64,000 nucleotides of DNA from contig OY744606.1 of NCBI GenBank assembly GCA_963556255.1, positions 75,473,618 to 75,537,617 on the forward strand, given 5' to 3'. Position numbers and translations under genes: made by a program. Shown here piece by piece: positions 12,442 to 24,037 of this stretch. Below the pieces are notes generated by a model. It saw only the letters and a program-made list of their open reading frames with translations. It was not told the origin of the DNA and made no database searches. The first letter of the stretch is position 1. Every line of letters starts with the position of its first letter. The stretch comes from Allolobophora icterica. Taxonomy: Eukaryota > Annelida > Clitellata > Crassiclitellata > Lumbricidae.

Positions 12442-12569
12442 TTTGGTGGGATGTTACTGATTGGCTCTAAGAATGGACAACTTCTCAACTAGTTTGGCCT
12501 CACAGGCCTCGATAATCTGGGGCAAAGAGGGTTAAATAATTACAGGCTTTGACAGAGTTGGCTCTGATT

Positions 12570-12745
12570 ATCTTCAAGTATTCATTCATTATTCATTAAT
12601 AGATTTATATAGCGCCTCTCCAGGAGAACTACTCAGAGGTATATGTAGCGCTTCAACTAATAATTGGTCTCGTTATAGCCTACGTCAAATTGTCTTAGGT
12701 GGAAGGCCTTGCTCAAATAAGCGCATCACTCATTGTGTCAAACTA
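12570..12745 (-). mobile_element. Decayed SINE/LINE 3' end with terminal hairpin
   Basis: Minus strand: a diverged 'gagcaaggccttcca' block (cf. 'gggcaagtccttca' in other SINEs), then 'agcgctacatatacctctgagtag...ggagaggcgctatataaat' and an ATTAATG-type tail at the left end. The last part is the 3' module common to the window's LINEs. Confidence 0.5.
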
Positions 12746-12774
12746 AATTTGTCTCGCAATTGACTCAAACCTAC

Positions 12775-13075
12775 TTTCATTGGCGTTCTTGGAAGAGTGG
12801 TGAGTCTACTGGACTGTCAACCAAGAGGTCGGGGATTCAAATTTCCGCCAGGGCAGAAATTGTTTGGGGATTTTGGATCCACCTGCGTCCCCTAGCCAAC
12901 TCACCTATGATGAATACACTGACCTACACTGTCGGCTGTGAACCTGTGAATAAGCTGGTTCCCGCGACTTCGCTTAATTGGGCGCTGTAGAAATCCGGAG
13001 ATTACGATTACGATCAGAAGGCGAGGGGAGGACCGGCCATCCGCCATAATATGCCGAGGCTAAGAAATTGAAGTC
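12775..13075 (+). mobile_element. tRNA-derived SINE, fullest copy of its family
   Basis: The head has an A-box-like 'tggtgagtctactgg' (about 12799) and a B-box-like 'gtcggggattcaaattt' (about 12829). The body has 'cacctgcgtcccctagccaact', 'acactgtcgg' and 'ggttcccgcgacttcgctt', then 'ggcgctgtagaaat...gagattacgattacgat'. A further shared block 'ggccat...ccgaggctaag' follows. Relatives lie at 10840-11140 and (3' part) 40158-40230. No cloverleaf with a closed acceptor stem, so not a tRNA gene. Confidence 0.65.
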
Positions 13076-13941
13076 GCTGACACTTCATACCCATGGCTGT
13101 CTCAGAGTTAGCTTACGGGACTGCTCTTCTTCTAATCTGGCGCGCTTTGCGAGTGTATACGCTCGGCAGTAACCTCAAAGATAGTTGGCTAACTCGACCA
13201 CAGCAGCCTCGCCTTGTGATAATAATCAAGGCAATCCTAATCCTGGTTGAATAAGAAAGTCAGTGGCATGGCTGCAGATAGTGAAAGAAGACGATAGAAA
13301 GAAATCCTGTAGTAAATAGCCATCACAAACTGCAATTCAGGCTTGTACATTGTCTTGGTCTTCAAGACCAGCAAATCGTGGGATTGAATGCGCAGTGGGC
13401 TGAGTCTGTGCTCCGTCCTACTTCCCTCGATCTCCTCCATCCCTTAGCGAGGATTGCTTGGTACTGCTGCATAGGTCGCCTGTTTATCTGACCGCTCCGA
13501 ATTCCTGCGGCCCAGCATAGAAATTTTGTAGTTGTCAGCCCATCTCTCTTAAATAAGTCAGTGCCTAAAAGCTCCGAAATGTCAACTGAACACTCCTTCT
13601 GTCTGTCAAACTGTACTTGAACTGGTAAGTAAAACTTCAGGTAGGCTATTAGAATGAAATCGTGTGTAGTTGATCAGTTAATCGCTCAGAAATTCATACT
13701 ACACATTGCACACTCGAGACAAGTAGGGGCGTCTATCCCCCACTAAGTCATTGGAGCAACTTCCCCTCCTCTCCTCTTCCCTCTCCCCTTCCCTTACCAC
13801 CGTTACTGATGGCAGACACACTGACAGATCTTCCCCCTCCCATTTCTTGGATGGAGCATTTGCTCCAAAGATTTACGCCCCTGTAGACAAGTCAACTGCG
13901 CACTCTACAATGTCAACTTTACACTCCAGACAAGTAACTGC
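13076..13941. other. Unique DNA, no gene recognised
   Basis: Small overlapping frames only. The last 9 bases (13933-13941) are the left target duplication of the element that follows. Confidence 0.45.
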
Positions 13942-14247
13942 CAGTGTTTAATCTAGTCCCCCTCTTCTGTGGGAGGGGGGGGACACGGTTTGTGTGGGAC
14001 CAACAATGGCGACCTTTTTGGGAAATTTCATGCATGTTCGAAGATTCGACGACCTTTTTTGGGAATTTCATCTTGAAAAACTTGACGACCTTTTTTAGGA
14101 ATTCGCCTCTGGGGGGAGCGAAACATGTATCCTGGGGGGAATCCCCTAACACCTGTCTACATTAAAATATTGCTGGCCTCTGGGGGAAAACATAAATCCT
14201 GGGGGCGGAAATTCCCCCCCCCCCAAAGCTGTCTAGACTAAACACTG
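13942..14247. mobile_element. MITE with CAGTGTTTA ends and 9-bp target duplication
   Basis: Left end CAGTGTTTAATCTAG at 13942 and right end CTAGACTAAACACTG at 14247 form a 15-bp inverted repeat with one mismatch. The flanks AGTAACTGC (13933-13941 and 14248-14256) are an exact 9-bp direct repeat. The interior is non-coding with three imperfect 'cgacctttttNggaa' repeats and G/C runs. A 9-bp duplication would fit a Mutator-like origin. Assignment is inference. Confidence 0.75.
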
Positions 14248-14257
14248 AGTAACTGCG

Positions 14258-14460
14258 CACTTTATGTCAGAACCTGGAATAAGCTGCCTTGTAAATTGTG
14301 GTTTTGAACGTCTTGACCTTTCTGTACTTTTTCGCAAACGCTTGAAACCAATCTATTCGATCGTAGTTTTTGTCGTCAGCTTCGGAGAGCCTCTGATTTG
14401 CTTTTCTGTAAGCTGTGCTTTTTAAAATTTGCAATTATAATTGCCCTAAGACTTTGATAG
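14258..14460 (+). pseudogene. LINE 3' end remnant (CR1-like C-terminus)
   Basis: Plus strand near 14268 reads VRTWNKLP and, after a stop, a Phe/Arg stretch with 'LFDRS'. This is the terminal WN.LP ... K..LF.R pattern of CR1-like LINE polyproteins. It ends near a 'gcaattataattg' tail, similar to the copy at 16605-16810. Confidence 0.45.
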
Positions 14461-15045
14461 ATATGGTGTCAATGCTGTCGTAAGTGGTATTTACTCACTA
14501 AGCCATCTCAAGCATCACAATCCTCCATACACCTGTGAACCCACATAAGCGCGTGAGCTTGAATGACAAAAGTTGTTAAGTAATCCAAATTCTATACTTC
14601 GTCTATGAAGTTCTGCGAGTGATTACCTGGTGGGCTCCCACCAAAACCTCCGCTCTGTGAAATAGGACTCGGAGTTTGTTGCCTTTTAGACTAAAGATTT
14701 ACAAAATCGTTCTTCAAAATACACTCATATGGACCTTCCTCTGTTCCTGCATAAATTTTGGTAAATCCTAAAGTTAAGTCGCGACCTTCCAAATAATTAT
14801 AATATTCGGGCGCTCAATGGAAACACGAGTTTTCCGGATTTGGAATATGCTTTGTCAACTGTAAGCATGCGAAAAGACTTCTGTGTCGATGAATTCACAT
14901 TCTCCATTAGAAGCCGATTAGATCGTAGGTTTATTGAAAGTATGATAGGATGGGACGACGGGATTATTGCGACGGACCGAGTCAATGCGAGCATATTTGC
15001 ATGTATTCATCTTTATATATTATATATAATATTTATATATATATA
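14461..15045. other. Unique DNA, nothing recognised
   Basis: No domain or repeat recognised. Two short frames overlap on opposite strands at 14797-15070. Confidence 0.45.
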
Positions 15046-15048
15046 CTC

Positions 15049-15202
15049 ACGTACGTATGTATGTATTTAAGTATATATGTGTGTGTATTTATGTAAAGCA
15101 TGTAGGCCTATGTACGTGTATATTGATATATATGTAATGTATGTATGTATGTATGTATGTATGTATGTACTATGTATGTATGTATGCATGTATGCATGCA
15201 TG

Positions 15203-15236
<34 letters not shown>

Positions 15237-15418
15237 TGTATGTATGTATGTATGTATGTATGTATGTATGTATGTATGCATGCATGTATATATGTATGTA
15301 TGTATGTATATATGTATGCATGTATGTATGTATGTATGTATGTATGTATGTATGCATGTATGTATGTATGTATGTATGTATGTATGTATGTATGTATGTA
15401 TGTGTGTATGTATGTAAC
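15049..15418. repeat. ATGT microsatellite with ATGC/TATA variants
   Basis: About 370 bp of TATG units. Variant blocks (tgcatgcatgtata) recur, so parts of the array are duplicated as larger blocks. All six-frame Met-Tyr-Val-Cys or His-Thr-Tyr-Ile frames here are artefacts. Confidence 0.95.
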
Positions 15419-15699
15419 ATATTCTTTAATTAAGTATAGTTAAGTCGTTTACTAAATTGTAAATTTTCTCCTAATTTACCCTCAGTTCTTTATTTTTAAC
15501 CTCCTCCTAACCTTGGAGAGAAAACAATATTAAGCCATCATATAATTTGTACTTACCACTAGTTGGGTACCCCTGTTTAGCGGGATTCACATCCCTTAGG
15601 GACGCCCTTTGCCGTAGATGACAGAGAAAATATAATTATATATAAAATAGCGCAACAAAATGAGTCTATACTATTCAATAAAATTAATATGTTTATATT
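15419..15699. other. Unique AT-rich DNA
   Basis: Nothing recognised between the two ATGT arrays. Confidence 0.4.
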
Positions 15700-15956
15700 A
15701 CATTTAATTTTGAGGTACTTTTGATGTAATTTTGATGTAATTTTGTTACAATTTTTGCATGTACTGATGGTTCATCTAGCTACTATATGCATTATTCTAG
15801 TTTATCTCATATGGACTCATGTGCATGATCTTGATCTTGATTATAGTTCCTTCAATAATGTTATCGTTATATGTTGTCAAATTAGTAGCTGCTCTATTGA
15901 TGTTTCGTTATTGTTAACTGTCATCGAAAGCAATAAAGAAATTGATTGATTGATTG
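15700..15956 (+). mobile_element. Probable retroposon 3' end with ATTG tail
   Basis: AT-rich sequence ending 'aataaagaaattgattgattgattg', i.e. a polyadenylation-like AATAAA followed by a short tandem tail, the structure seen at other LINE ends in this window. The ATGT array begins immediately after. No coding remnant, so the assignment is by the end structure only. Confidence 0.4.
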
Positions 15957-16117
15957 ATGTATGTATGTATGTATGTATGTATGTATGTATGTATGTATGT
16001 ATGTATGTATGTATGTATGTATGTATGTATGTATGTATGTATGTATGTATGTATGTATGTATGTATGTATGTATGTATGTATGTATGTATGTATGTATGT
16101 ATGTATGTATGTATGTA
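15957..16117. repeat. ATGT microsatellite, pure
   Basis: About 160 bp of uninterrupted ATGT, directly following a retroposon-like tail and ending at a MITE. Confidence 0.97.
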
Positions 16118-16412
16118 CACTGACGGATCCAGAAGGTTTATGAGGGAGTCCAAAATATTTTTTTTGCGTTTAGTGAGGCAATGCTAATTTGTGTAATTTA
16201 ATATTAGGTATACTCCCTTAAAATAATTTTAGTTAATTCGTTAATCTCGTCGTTCCACTCACAGTGCGGATCCTGTAATGTTGGTGCTAGTCTACTGTAA
16301 GATGAAGTCTATATATACAGTAGTAATATCTACTTCGTGATGGGTGCCACGTCCTGTATAAATATCAAATGGGCCCATGGCCGGATTGGCCTCCCTTGGA
16401 TCCGCCTCTGTG
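16118..16412. mobile_element. MITE with CACTGACGGATCCAG-type ends
   Basis: The left end 'cactgacggatccagaagg' and right end 'ccttggatccgcctctgtg' are imperfect inverted repeats of 19 bp. ATGT arrays lie on both sides, so it seems to have landed in one array. The flanking TA on both sides would suit a Tc1/mariner-type duplication, but the repeat flanks make it ambiguous. Confidence 0.6.
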
Positions 16413-16475
16413 TATGTATGTTTGTATGTATGCATTTATGTATGCATGAATGCATGTATGTATATATGTGTTGCT
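16413..16475. repeat. ATGT/ATGC microsatellite (right part)
   Basis: Continuation of TATG-type units on the far side of the MITE, more degenerate than the left part. Confidence 0.75.
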
Positions 16476-16599
16476 TATTGGTGCATATACGATTTTTTTT
16501 ATTCAATTCACTTATTGCCACAGCACTGGCTATATTGAGTTTGAGTAGTGATTTTAACACGACGCCTAACCTAAAGGCCAGCAACTAAAAATTACGGCT

Positions 16600-16812
16600 A
16601 TGATGGGTCACGTCTCGCAACCGTTTAATAAAATGTGGCTTCGAATTAGAAGTATCTCTTCTGCCGAGAGAGTATGAACGAGGACCGGAACTGCGACATC
16701 ACCTGCCTCTTTTCCGCAAGCCCTTGAAGACCGTTCTGTTCGATCGTGGTTCCATTGTGTTCGGTCGGGAGCGCCTCTCATGAGTCTCATGAATTTGCAA
16801 TTACAATGTGGT
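16600..16812 (+). pseudogene. LINE 3' end remnant (CR1-like)
   Basis: Plus-strand frames read PLFRKPLKTVLFDRGS near 16707, matching the terminal 'LF.K.LKT.LF.R' pattern of CR1-like LINEs and the copy at 14258-14460. It ends in a 'gcaattacaatg' tail. Frame breaks precede it. Confidence 0.5.
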
Positions 16813-17690
16813 GCCTCAGTCCTATCCATCGGTTCCCTGCTCGGATCATGTTGGAACAGCGAAGGTTCCTGCCACAACCCCAAGACGCAGATAGCGCGTC
16901 TTGGGATATGGGTTGACAGCGCTCGACAAGGAGTAGACCACCAGACAGCTCCGTGGGCCTCCATGAACAAGACCTCGAGGGATTGGAGAAGACTATTTGG
17001 TCCACTTAGGACTGATTGGACTAAAGTAGTGGAGAATTATCTCACAGAGACTGAGTTAAATATCGGCACGCGGAAAGACCCAGTAAGCCTACAGAACAAT
17101 CTGTATGGAGTTCGCTAGCAAAAAGACACCCAACCTATTTAACCTACATCTACGCGGCTCCAAACGGAAGGAAAACCAGTCCCTTAGGTAAATCCGGAGA
17201 GGCAGCCATGACTACAAAATGTTAGTCACTTCATTTTCTTAGCCTCGGCTTACAAACACAGCCTAACTTTCATACACTGCATGGATCTGCCTTATGCTTC
17301 ACCTACATACTCATTTATTTGCGACTGGCAGGATCCCGTCAAAAACAACGACCTGCATACTTACTGAAATCTTGCTCCCGTTCTTTCTGCAGCTGCTGAG
17401 GAAAGGGCGTCTTCGTCATCAATCTAGTTACCATGGCAATGGTGACAGATGTGACGTCAAACGGGCAGTCAATCGGTCGTATTCTTCCTGGGGGAAAAGG
17501 AAGAAGTCTGAACCCTTGAGGGTGGGGGCTGTGCATGGGGAGACGGGTTTCTGAGTGGCCCTTAAGGGAGGAGGTGGGAGGAGGAGAGGCAGTCGAGTGG
17601 TTTGATGGCGGGCCTTGACAACGTCTGATGAATGGGTGCATCTGCGTCCCTCAATCTCCCCTATTATCCCACCCCATTTAAAAAACCCAC
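16813..17690. other. Unique DNA; fragment of the 12775 SINE family near 17225
   Basis: About 17224-17250 is the reverse complement of the 'ccgaggctaagaaaNtgaag' block at 13050, so a minus-strand SINE piece. Larger frames at 16608-17118 overlap on both strands without any domain. Nothing further recognised. Confidence 0.4.
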
Positions 17691-17776
17691 CTATTGAATG
17701 CATGCATGCATGCATACATGTATGAATGTAAATCTATGTGAATGTATGTGTGCATTTATGTATTTGCGTAAGCATG

Positions 17777-18190
17777 TATGAAATTGAAAGACGAATAATG
17801 GCTTTTGAACGAACGTGCTATCGAAAACTGCTGAGAGTCGGATGGAGACGAAAGATGACAAATGAAGAACTGTACAGTCAAATTGGCCCAAGAGAAACTC
17901 TGTTGCAAAAAGTAATGTGCAGGAAATTACAACTGTTTGGACATATATGTAGAATGAATGACTCCAGGAAACTCAAGACGCTAGTTTTTGGCATGATGGA
18001 GGGGAAGAACAAAAGAGGACGCCCTAACAGAGAATGGAGAGACGATATCATGACATGGTGCAGAAACGATTCTTTACAGCACCTGAGCCACATAGCAAGA
18101 GAAAGAGACACATGGAAGGAAGTGATAAAGAGCGCATCAAGCACCTACGGGCGATGAACCCATGGTTAATGATGATGATGATGATGATGT
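17777..18190 (+). pseudogene. RTE-type LINE C-terminal fragment with ATG tail
   Basis: The frame 17738-18157 enters the element at about residue 14 and stays open to its stop. It shows FERTCYRKLLRVGW, then RKLQLFGHICRMND, GKNKRGRPNREW and DDIMTWC, the order expected for the region after the polymerase domain of RTE-like LINE proteins (late 'FGH..RM...', 'G.RKRGRP...W.DD'). The polymerase and endonuclease domains are absent, so it is a 5'-truncated insertion. After the stop at 18157 comes a short sequence and an ATG tail (about 18168-18190), merging into ATGT repeats. Good family confidence, no function left. Confidence 0.75.
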
Positions 18191-18302
18191 ATGCATGCGT
18201 GTATGTATTTATGCATGTATGTATTTGTGTGTGCATGTATGAATGTATGTATGTATGTATATATTGAGTCAGTGTGTATGTATGTACGTACGTATGTTTG
18301 TG
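18191..18302. repeat. ATGT/ATGC microsatellite
   Basis: Degenerate TATG-type units after the RTE tail. Confidence 0.8.
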
Positions 18303-18400
18303 TGTCGTTCATTCATTCATTCATTCATTCAAACATTTATATAGCACCCTTTCAAGATATCTACTCAGAGGCGTTCTCTGTGCTAGACTAAATGATGTTG
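18303..18400 (-). mobile_element. LINE/SINE 3' terminal module
   Basis: On the minus strand: 'gaNgcctctgagtag...', an imperfect partner and 'gctatataaatg', then a TGAA tail (the ATTCATTC run at 18307-18332). The hairpin arms are diverged relative to other copies. Confidence 0.55.
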
Positions 18401-18459
18401 AAATAACGTCATTATGACAGAATATATGTCATCAGTTAGCAAAACAATGCACAATAAGC

Positions 18460-18580
18460 TGTATATGTATGTATGTATTTATGTCAGTGTGTACTGTGTA
18501 TGCATGTATGTATCAATATATGCATGCATGTATGTATGTATGTATGTATGTCAGTGTGCATGTATGTATGTACGTGTATA
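18460..18580. repeat. ATGT microsatellite, degenerate
   Basis: Two short ATGT/ATGC clusters separated by 'tcagtgtg'. Confidence 0.8.
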
Positions 18581-18769
18581 TATACATTCCCTCCCTCCAC
18601 CTAACCCCATCCGTACCACCAACTCTACCGTCCTCGTTCTAGCAGACTTCGTCTAAAAACACTCTAAAGACTTCCGCGCCGACTGCCTGAGCCGAGAGTT
18701 CCGACAGGAAAGGCCGAGCTGAGCGATTGATATGGAGAGGAGTGGGAGTAGGAGGATGGAATGAGGTGG

Positions 18770-18962
18770 AGAAGGAGGAAGTAGATTCCGGGGAAGACAA
18801 AAGAAGACGAGGAGGAGAAGGAGGAGGATGAAGAGGAAGAGAAAAAAGAAGAGGAAGAAGAAGAAGGAAGAGGTGGAGGAGATTGACAAGGAAGAAGAAA
18901 GAGGAGAGAAAGGAGGAGCAGAATAAGAAGAATAATAATAATAAGAATAAGATAAAAATGAA
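18770..18962. repeat. Purine-rich GAA/GAG tract
   Basis: Almost pure A/G strand of AAG/GAG triplets. Could form triplex DNA. Frames of poly-Lys/Glu or Ser/Phe are artefacts. Confidence 0.8.
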
Positions 18963-19049
18963 GAAGGAGAAGCATGGATTTTTTATTCCTAAAGATTGTC
19001 CGAATCAGCTGGAAACATCGGTATCCAAATTGAAGTTCTTTCTAAAAAA

Positions 19050-19217
19050 TGATAACAGAAGGCAACGGAGAAGGTAACGGAAGGCAACGAAGAAGGTAAC
19101 GGAGAAGGTAACAGAAGGCAACTAAGAAGGTAACAGAAGGTAACATATGGTAAGGGAGAAGGTAATTGATAAGGTAATTGATAAGGTAATAGAAAGGTTA
19201 CGAAGAAGGTAACTCAG
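19050..19217. repeat. Minisatellite, 'gaaggtaac' units
   Basis: Imperfect units of 9-18 bp built on 'agaaggtaacgg' and 'aaggcaac', about ten copies. Confidence 0.75.
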
Positions 19218-19620
19218 CCAATTATAGTGGATTTTATTTGCGAATCGTTTATTTGTCGACATTTCGAGGCTTAAGCGATTACAAGGAGATCTCTGCATGT
19301 GTTGTCATGGTACAACGTCTCCAAGAGAGTCCAGCTGAGCGTCCGACGCTCTCTACAACCTGTATTCGATAATGGAGTTTTAATGTACAATGATATCCTC
19401 TTTCAGACTCTGTGTACGTACAATGTTATAAACCGCGTAAAAGCCCATCATGTTGTCAATATATACACACAGGTTAATCGTTTTATTGTAGTGAACAAAT
19501 ATGCATATGTTATATATATGCACGTGCATAATTATATGACACTGAAGTACTATGAAATAAAGTTGAAACGTATGCCAATTATATTTGATACACGAGTTTT
19601 TTAAAGAGGTAAGCCTGTGT
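19218..19620. other. Unique DNA, nothing recognised
   Basis: A 101-codon plus-strand frame (19299-19604) has no recognisable domain. Confidence 0.4.
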
Positions 19621-19621
19621 C

Positions 19622-19828
19622 ATGCCTGGCACAGTTGCCGACTGGTTAGAGCGCCCGGCCTGTCACGCGGAGAATTACGCGTTTGAGCCCCGCCCGAGCT
19701 AGTTATTGTGTAGGGACCTTGAGCAAGTCCTCCACACACAATTGCTCTGCGCCATCGATGTTCTGTCGTATGGTCTTGTGCACTTCTGAGCCTTGAACGG
19801 AAGGCAATAAAACACAAATACAGTTGTA
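19622..19828 (+). mobile_element. tRNA-derived SINE
   Basis: The head has an A-box-like 'gactggttagagcg' (about 19638) and a B-box-like 'gcgtttgagcccc' (about 19679). It is followed by 'gggaccttgagcaagtcc', the signature block of this SINE family, and a body ending 'ggcaataaaacacaaatac'. The head does not fold into a complete tRNA, so it is not a tRNA gene. Confidence 0.7.
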
Positions 19829-20160
19829 TTCATGCAGTAGCCTATAGCAACTGACATGAGCCAGGTGAGTAGGAGATGCGCTATTAACTCCGAGAATACT
19901 GTTCACCTGTAGCATTCATCTAAAGCCAAACGCTTGGATCAAATTGCTGCCTTCCAATTCAACCCTTGCTGTGCGTTATTAAACTCCATAAGATAATTAG
20001 TATTTTTACAAAGCCATAATAAGAGAGCGAAGAAAGCAGAGTCGTAAAGTCCGTTGAACATTTGTGTAACAAGCAATAGAGACAAACGTACAGTGGCCGA
20101 ACACAACAGCCATATCGTCCAGCAATGCTGCTTGACAGTGCATCGCTGAGATAAAGCGTT
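19829..20160. other. Unique DNA, nothing recognised
   Basis: No feature supported. Confidence 0.4.
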
Positions 20161-20164
20161 ATGT

Positions 20165-20640
20165 CGGATATGGATGAGCTTCTAATGTATCGCTCCGCCG
20201 ACGCCACCGCTGCCGACTTCCGCTCTCTCTGTCTCTGTGTCTCTCTGTATCTCTCTCTGTCCTCTGTCTATGTGTACTCTCCCTCTGTGTGTGTGTGTGT
20301 TTGCGTGTGTGTCTCTGTCTGTCTGTCTGTCTGTGTGTGTGCTCTCTCTGTGTTTGCCTGTGTGTCTCTGTCTCTGTCTGTCTCTGTCTGTATATCTGTC
20401 TGTCTGTGTGTGCTCTCTCTGTGTTTGCCTGTGTGTCTCTGTCTCTCCCTGTCTCTGTCTGTCTGTCTGTCTGTCTCTCTCTGTCTCCTTGAGCTTCTGA
20501 TGTATGGGTCCGCAGCCGCTGCCAACTTCCGCTATCTCTCTCTGGCTTTCTGTCTCTGTCTCTGTCTGTCTCTCTCTGTGTGTCTCTCTATGTCTGTGTG
20601 TGTCTCTGTCAATCTGTACCTTTGTTGCAACCACACGGCC
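20165..20640. repeat. TCTG/TCTC array with a duplicated unique segment
   Basis: Pyrimidine-rich TCTG/TCTC/TGTG units. The unique segment before the array ('gagcttctaatgtat...gccgacttccgct', 20173-20223) recurs in diverged form at about 20490-20542, so the unit 'segment plus TCTG run' is tandemly duplicated at a spacing of about 317 bp. Confidence 0.8.
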
Positions 20641-21090
20641 CTTTAATATACATGTATATGTATATGCATTAAATCCACTGCTTTCGAATTTGCTTATCGA
20701 TCGGATGTGAGACCTTAGACTCGTCCGATTTGCAGCGCAACAGTAACTCCGGAAAACACAGTATTTCGATATAATATTATTGTTGTGCATTAAATCAAAG
20801 CAATTCGATCGTCAACATGAAAGACCTACACGCACGAATCTAGAAACCGCTAACTTAGAAATGATCAACGACATTTCGAATTCAAACGGTATGAGCTTTT
20901 TACAACATCTCTCCGCGTTCTGCCAGCCTAATAAATCTGCGTCCGCCTTATATAGGCTTTTTCATCGTGTCAGCTGACGAGTCTGGAGATATTAGTAACT
21001 CCGCAACGTAAGTCGTACGTTTCCCACTCCAGTGTCACGTGATAAATGAAAAGTCGACGTCACATTGCCCTCTGTCAGCAACCCGATGAC
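20641..21090. other. Unique DNA, nothing recognised
   Basis: No feature supported. Confidence 0.4.
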
Positions 21091-21715
<625 letters not shown>

Positions 21716-21959
21716 TGGCGCCGTCGTGGCGTGCTGTATCAGTAGCGGTTTCAGTAAGCTTTCAATATTTTCAACGGCTATCGCAGAGACCGGTTTGTTT
21801 TTAGTTTTTGCGCTGCTCAGTCAGCTGCTTTGTCTTTCGTTGACTTTAGAATGGGACTTAAACTTACCTGTTTAACCATTATATGTCCTATAAAACCATT
21901 ACAACTAGCACTCCCACCTACTTTGACCACTGTTATCTCCGTACGTCCCTCCCGTGTAT

Positions 21960-22240
21960 ATAGTCTTTAGAATGGTCTTTGTTTGCTGTTTTTCATAGTT
22001 TGAAATGCACTCTTCCACGGCCCAATCCAGGAGCTTCGCTTATTTGGGTCCTTAAGCCTAGAACAATCTTCCCCAGTCCCTCCGCCAAAAGCTTCCTGCC
22101 CTCCCTCCCTCCTCTTCAGTTCCGTAGTTTGAAACTCTTTCTTTTGCCGGTGCTGGCACTGTTGCGGGTCGAGAGCGCCGCGGATTCGTGTGGAGCTACA
22201 TCAGTCTTCGGTTACAGTTACAATTACAATGTCTGCTAGT
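21960..22240 (+). pseudogene. Possible LINE 3' end remnant
   Basis: An 86-codon frame reads PSPSAKSF and RSLKLFLL, loosely like the terminal 'FK..LKTFLF' part of CR1-like LINEs, and ends in a 'cagttacaattacaatg' tail like those at 14460 and 16812. Weak without a search. Confidence 0.35.
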
Positions 22241-23510
22241 TGCTCGAACTCGTTTTCTTCCTCTAAGAAAACTCACTATTTCTCACTAACTTTCAAGCAT
22301 CCGGATCTCTAACTGCTCTTCACCTGGCGATTCGGCGACTGACAAACCGTGCCTCATATTTGCATTTCTGCGTGACTTTCGCGCGTTAAAATGTAATAAT
22401 ATATATATATACATATGTATATATACATATATAATATACATATAATATATAATGTTTATATATGGGAAGAAGCTAAGAAGGCGCTAACGATCAGTTGGTG
22501 CGCAAGACAAATCCATGCGGTCTCAAAGGCCTCTCTTCTCTCTTTCCCTCAGTCGATGCTTTTGTCGATGGACGATCCTCACGCCATCTGCCGGCGCAAA
22601 ACAACTTCCATGCAATCGCCGCATTATGAAAGACAATCAAGCTCATCTCCATGACGCTCAACATTCACGATACACGATGGCATTTATATCCATACACAAT
22701 GTATATAAATATGTATATATTCCCTGGATATATATATATACTTATAGATCTATACACGCTACATATATACACCTTAAGTTGTATGTATACATCATAGGGA
22801 AGTCGATTCAGCTTATAGATGTAAACAAAAGCGCTGCATAAATATGGAGTTGCTATTATCTTTGCACTGTTTATTTACAACGACGCCGCGCATGGGTACT
22901 AGGTTCTGATAACCTAGATTGCAAATGAGTAAAAAAGCATCGATTAAAGCAAAAACCAATGATAAAGAAAACACGGCTAGGCCTATAATTGTGGGATTGT
23001 TTCAGACGATTCCGGAAAAATATTAACGGAAGGAAACATCGATTTACATATCGAAATCAACTTTCATCCTTGAACAGAAATCGTACGACTGAAGAAATCT
23101 TGTGACCGCGCTTGGAAAAGATCGTCTGCTCCGAAACAAACGACGAAAAGACCAACTGCCAGCTGTTAGTTCGAATCTGTTCAACTAATACAGCACGCAA
23201 AAGGCAGAGTATAGTTTAACCTTAATAACACTATTATGCTCTACACTCAAACAAATTCACATTTAACCCTATACTAGTATCATAAACCGAAAACACTAAA
23301 CTGACAGGTGAAAGCAAACATAGGGAGAATCGCAATCGTGAGCTCTAGGGTGGATAAGATCATTGTCGTAATTCTAGAGGGAGTTCGTTCCAGAAGGGTG
23401 GAGCATCTTGGACTATGGAGCTATTTGCCACCCAAAAATGCGTCTCCAGATACATGCGAAGTAGAGAGCGCCCAAGCTCCGTGATAAAGGTAAGCCCAGC
23501 GTTGTTAAAA
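22241..23510. other. Unique AT-rich DNA, TA-rich palindromes
   Basis: About 22396-22450 and 22700-22745 are TATA/CATATG palindromic runs. About 23360-23430 has the 'gagttcgttccagaagg...ctatggag..atttgc' phrase that also occurs at 40370-40430. Otherwise nothing recognised. Confidence 0.4.
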
Positions 23511-24030
23511 TCAATCAATCAACTGAGCATTTATATAGCGCCCCTTTAAGGAAACTTTCAGAGGCGCTCCGAGCCCAACCCCGGCGAAGAAGAAAAGTCT
23601 TTAGAGCAGAGAAGAATGAGGTGGATGAGTTTCGAGGAAGAGACCGCAGCTCAGGAGGAAGCCCATTCCAAATTGTGGGTCCAAACACGGAGAAGGTGCG
23701 CCGCTGTATAGTAAAGGTGCGTGCGAAAGGAACATAGAGATCACCACGGGTGGTAGAGCGAATAGGGTGATCAGGTGGAACAGAGGCACGAGAACAGAGT
23801 TCACGCAGATTGAAGGGAGGACAGCCAAGCTGACATTTACAGACAATGGAGGCAACCCGGTAGACAATGCGTTGCGAGAGTGGTAACCAGTGGAGGACAT
23901 CTCGCTTGTATTCAGAGACATGGCCAAATTTAAGATTGCGCCCAATCAAGCGCGCAGCGGAACGCAGTACGCGTTCGAGGCAGTTCAGTCCAGCGAGGGG
24001 AAGACCAATATAGAGGGAGCAGCAGTAGTC
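23505..24030 (-). pseudogene. LINE 3' end (CR1/L2-like), frame intact to the stop
   Basis: The minus-strand frame 23515-24180 carries [14 protein letters not shown] near residue 52, then [39 protein letters not shown] and ALKTFLLRRGW. This is the C-terminal region of CR1/L2-type LINE polyproteins, downstream of the reverse transcriptase catalytic motifs. The first ~50 residues come from the adjacent CATA repeat and are not part of it. After the stop come the module 'gagcgcctctgaaag...ggggcgctatataaatg' and a TTGA tail (23507-23522). 5'-truncated, so not active. Confidence 0.8.
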
Positions 24031-24037
24031 AAGCCGA

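Noticed and set aside
16608..17118. Overlapping frames of 72-120 codons on both strands
   Set aside because: Partly a LINE remnant, otherwise no domain and mutually overlapping.
19630..19700. tRNA gene on the plus strand
   Set aside because: Same reason: a SINE head without a complete cloverleaf.
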